From Bacteroidota bacterium (GTDB lineage Bacteria > Bacteroidota > Bacteroidia > 2-12-FULL-35-15): a stretch of 5,835 nt of DNA. Under the pieces are notes generated by a model. It saw only the letters and a program-made list of their open reading frames with translations, had not been told where the DNA came from and made no database searches. Shown in pieces: positions 5,834 to 5,835 of the stretch (positions are counted from its first letter, which is position 1; each line of letters begins with the position of its first letter). The translations under genes and the position numbers were made by a program. Location: assembly GCA_026391935.1 (NCBI GenBank), contig JAPLDC010000201.1, positions 1 through 5,835 of the forward strand, in the 5' to 3' direction.

Positions 5834-5835
5834 TT

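Noticed and set aside
1..5835. An undescribed biological system, mobile element or CRISPR array
   Set aside because: The genes fit a known carotenoid operon plus a decayed two-component pair. No transposase, integrase, direct-repeat array, tRNA or long terminal repeats were seen.

Overview
The window comes from an AT-rich bacterial genome (by eye about one third G+C) and most resembles a member of the Bacteroidota. The evidence is the style of the carotenoid proteins, A-rich leaders without clear Shine-Dalgarno sites, a single-protein CrtYcd-type lycopene cyclase, and a helical-repeat protein family that I know mainly from this phylum. A CrtYcd cyclase instead of the CrtY type points away from Flavobacteriia towards Cytophagales, Sphingobacteriales or Chitinophagales. 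That last placement is inference.

Positions 1-3924 hold a carotenoid operon on the + strand: crtI (phytoene desaturase, cut by the left edge), crtB (phytoene synthase), idi (isopentenyl-diphosphate isomerase), crtZ (beta-carotene hydroxylase) and crtYcd (lycopene cyclase). Spacing is tight: 2 nt between crtI and crtB, and 4-nt ATGA overlaps at idi/crtZ and crtZ/crtYcd. The exception is a 143-nt gap before idi. The expected route is GGPP to phytoene (CrtB), to lycopene (CrtI), to beta-carotene (CrtYcd), to zeaxanthin (CrtZ). No GGPP synthase or ketolase is present here.

The idi gene is abnormal. It begins and ends like a normal type I isomerase, but about 50 residues are missing from its middle. 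The loss takes away the catalytic-cysteine segment and the whole Nudix box while keeping the frame.

Immediately after crtYcd lies the last ~65 codons of a sensor histidine kinase of the phytochrome/PAS-associated type, missing its front and carrying lesions in its ATP-binding motifs. It overlaps by 4 nt an apparently complete Rcp1-like single-domain response regulator. The regulator therefore seems to have lost its partner kinase and now sits in line with the carotenoid operon.

Positions 4571-4798 are non-coding with only weak AT-rich inverted repeats. From 4799 to the right edge a minus-strand gene encodes a helical-repeat protein of unknown function, converging on the response regulator and probably continuing past the window. 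No RNA genes, insertion sequences, CRISPR arrays or attachment sites were seen. I found no convincing new system; the main interest is the gene decay within and beside the carotenoid operon.
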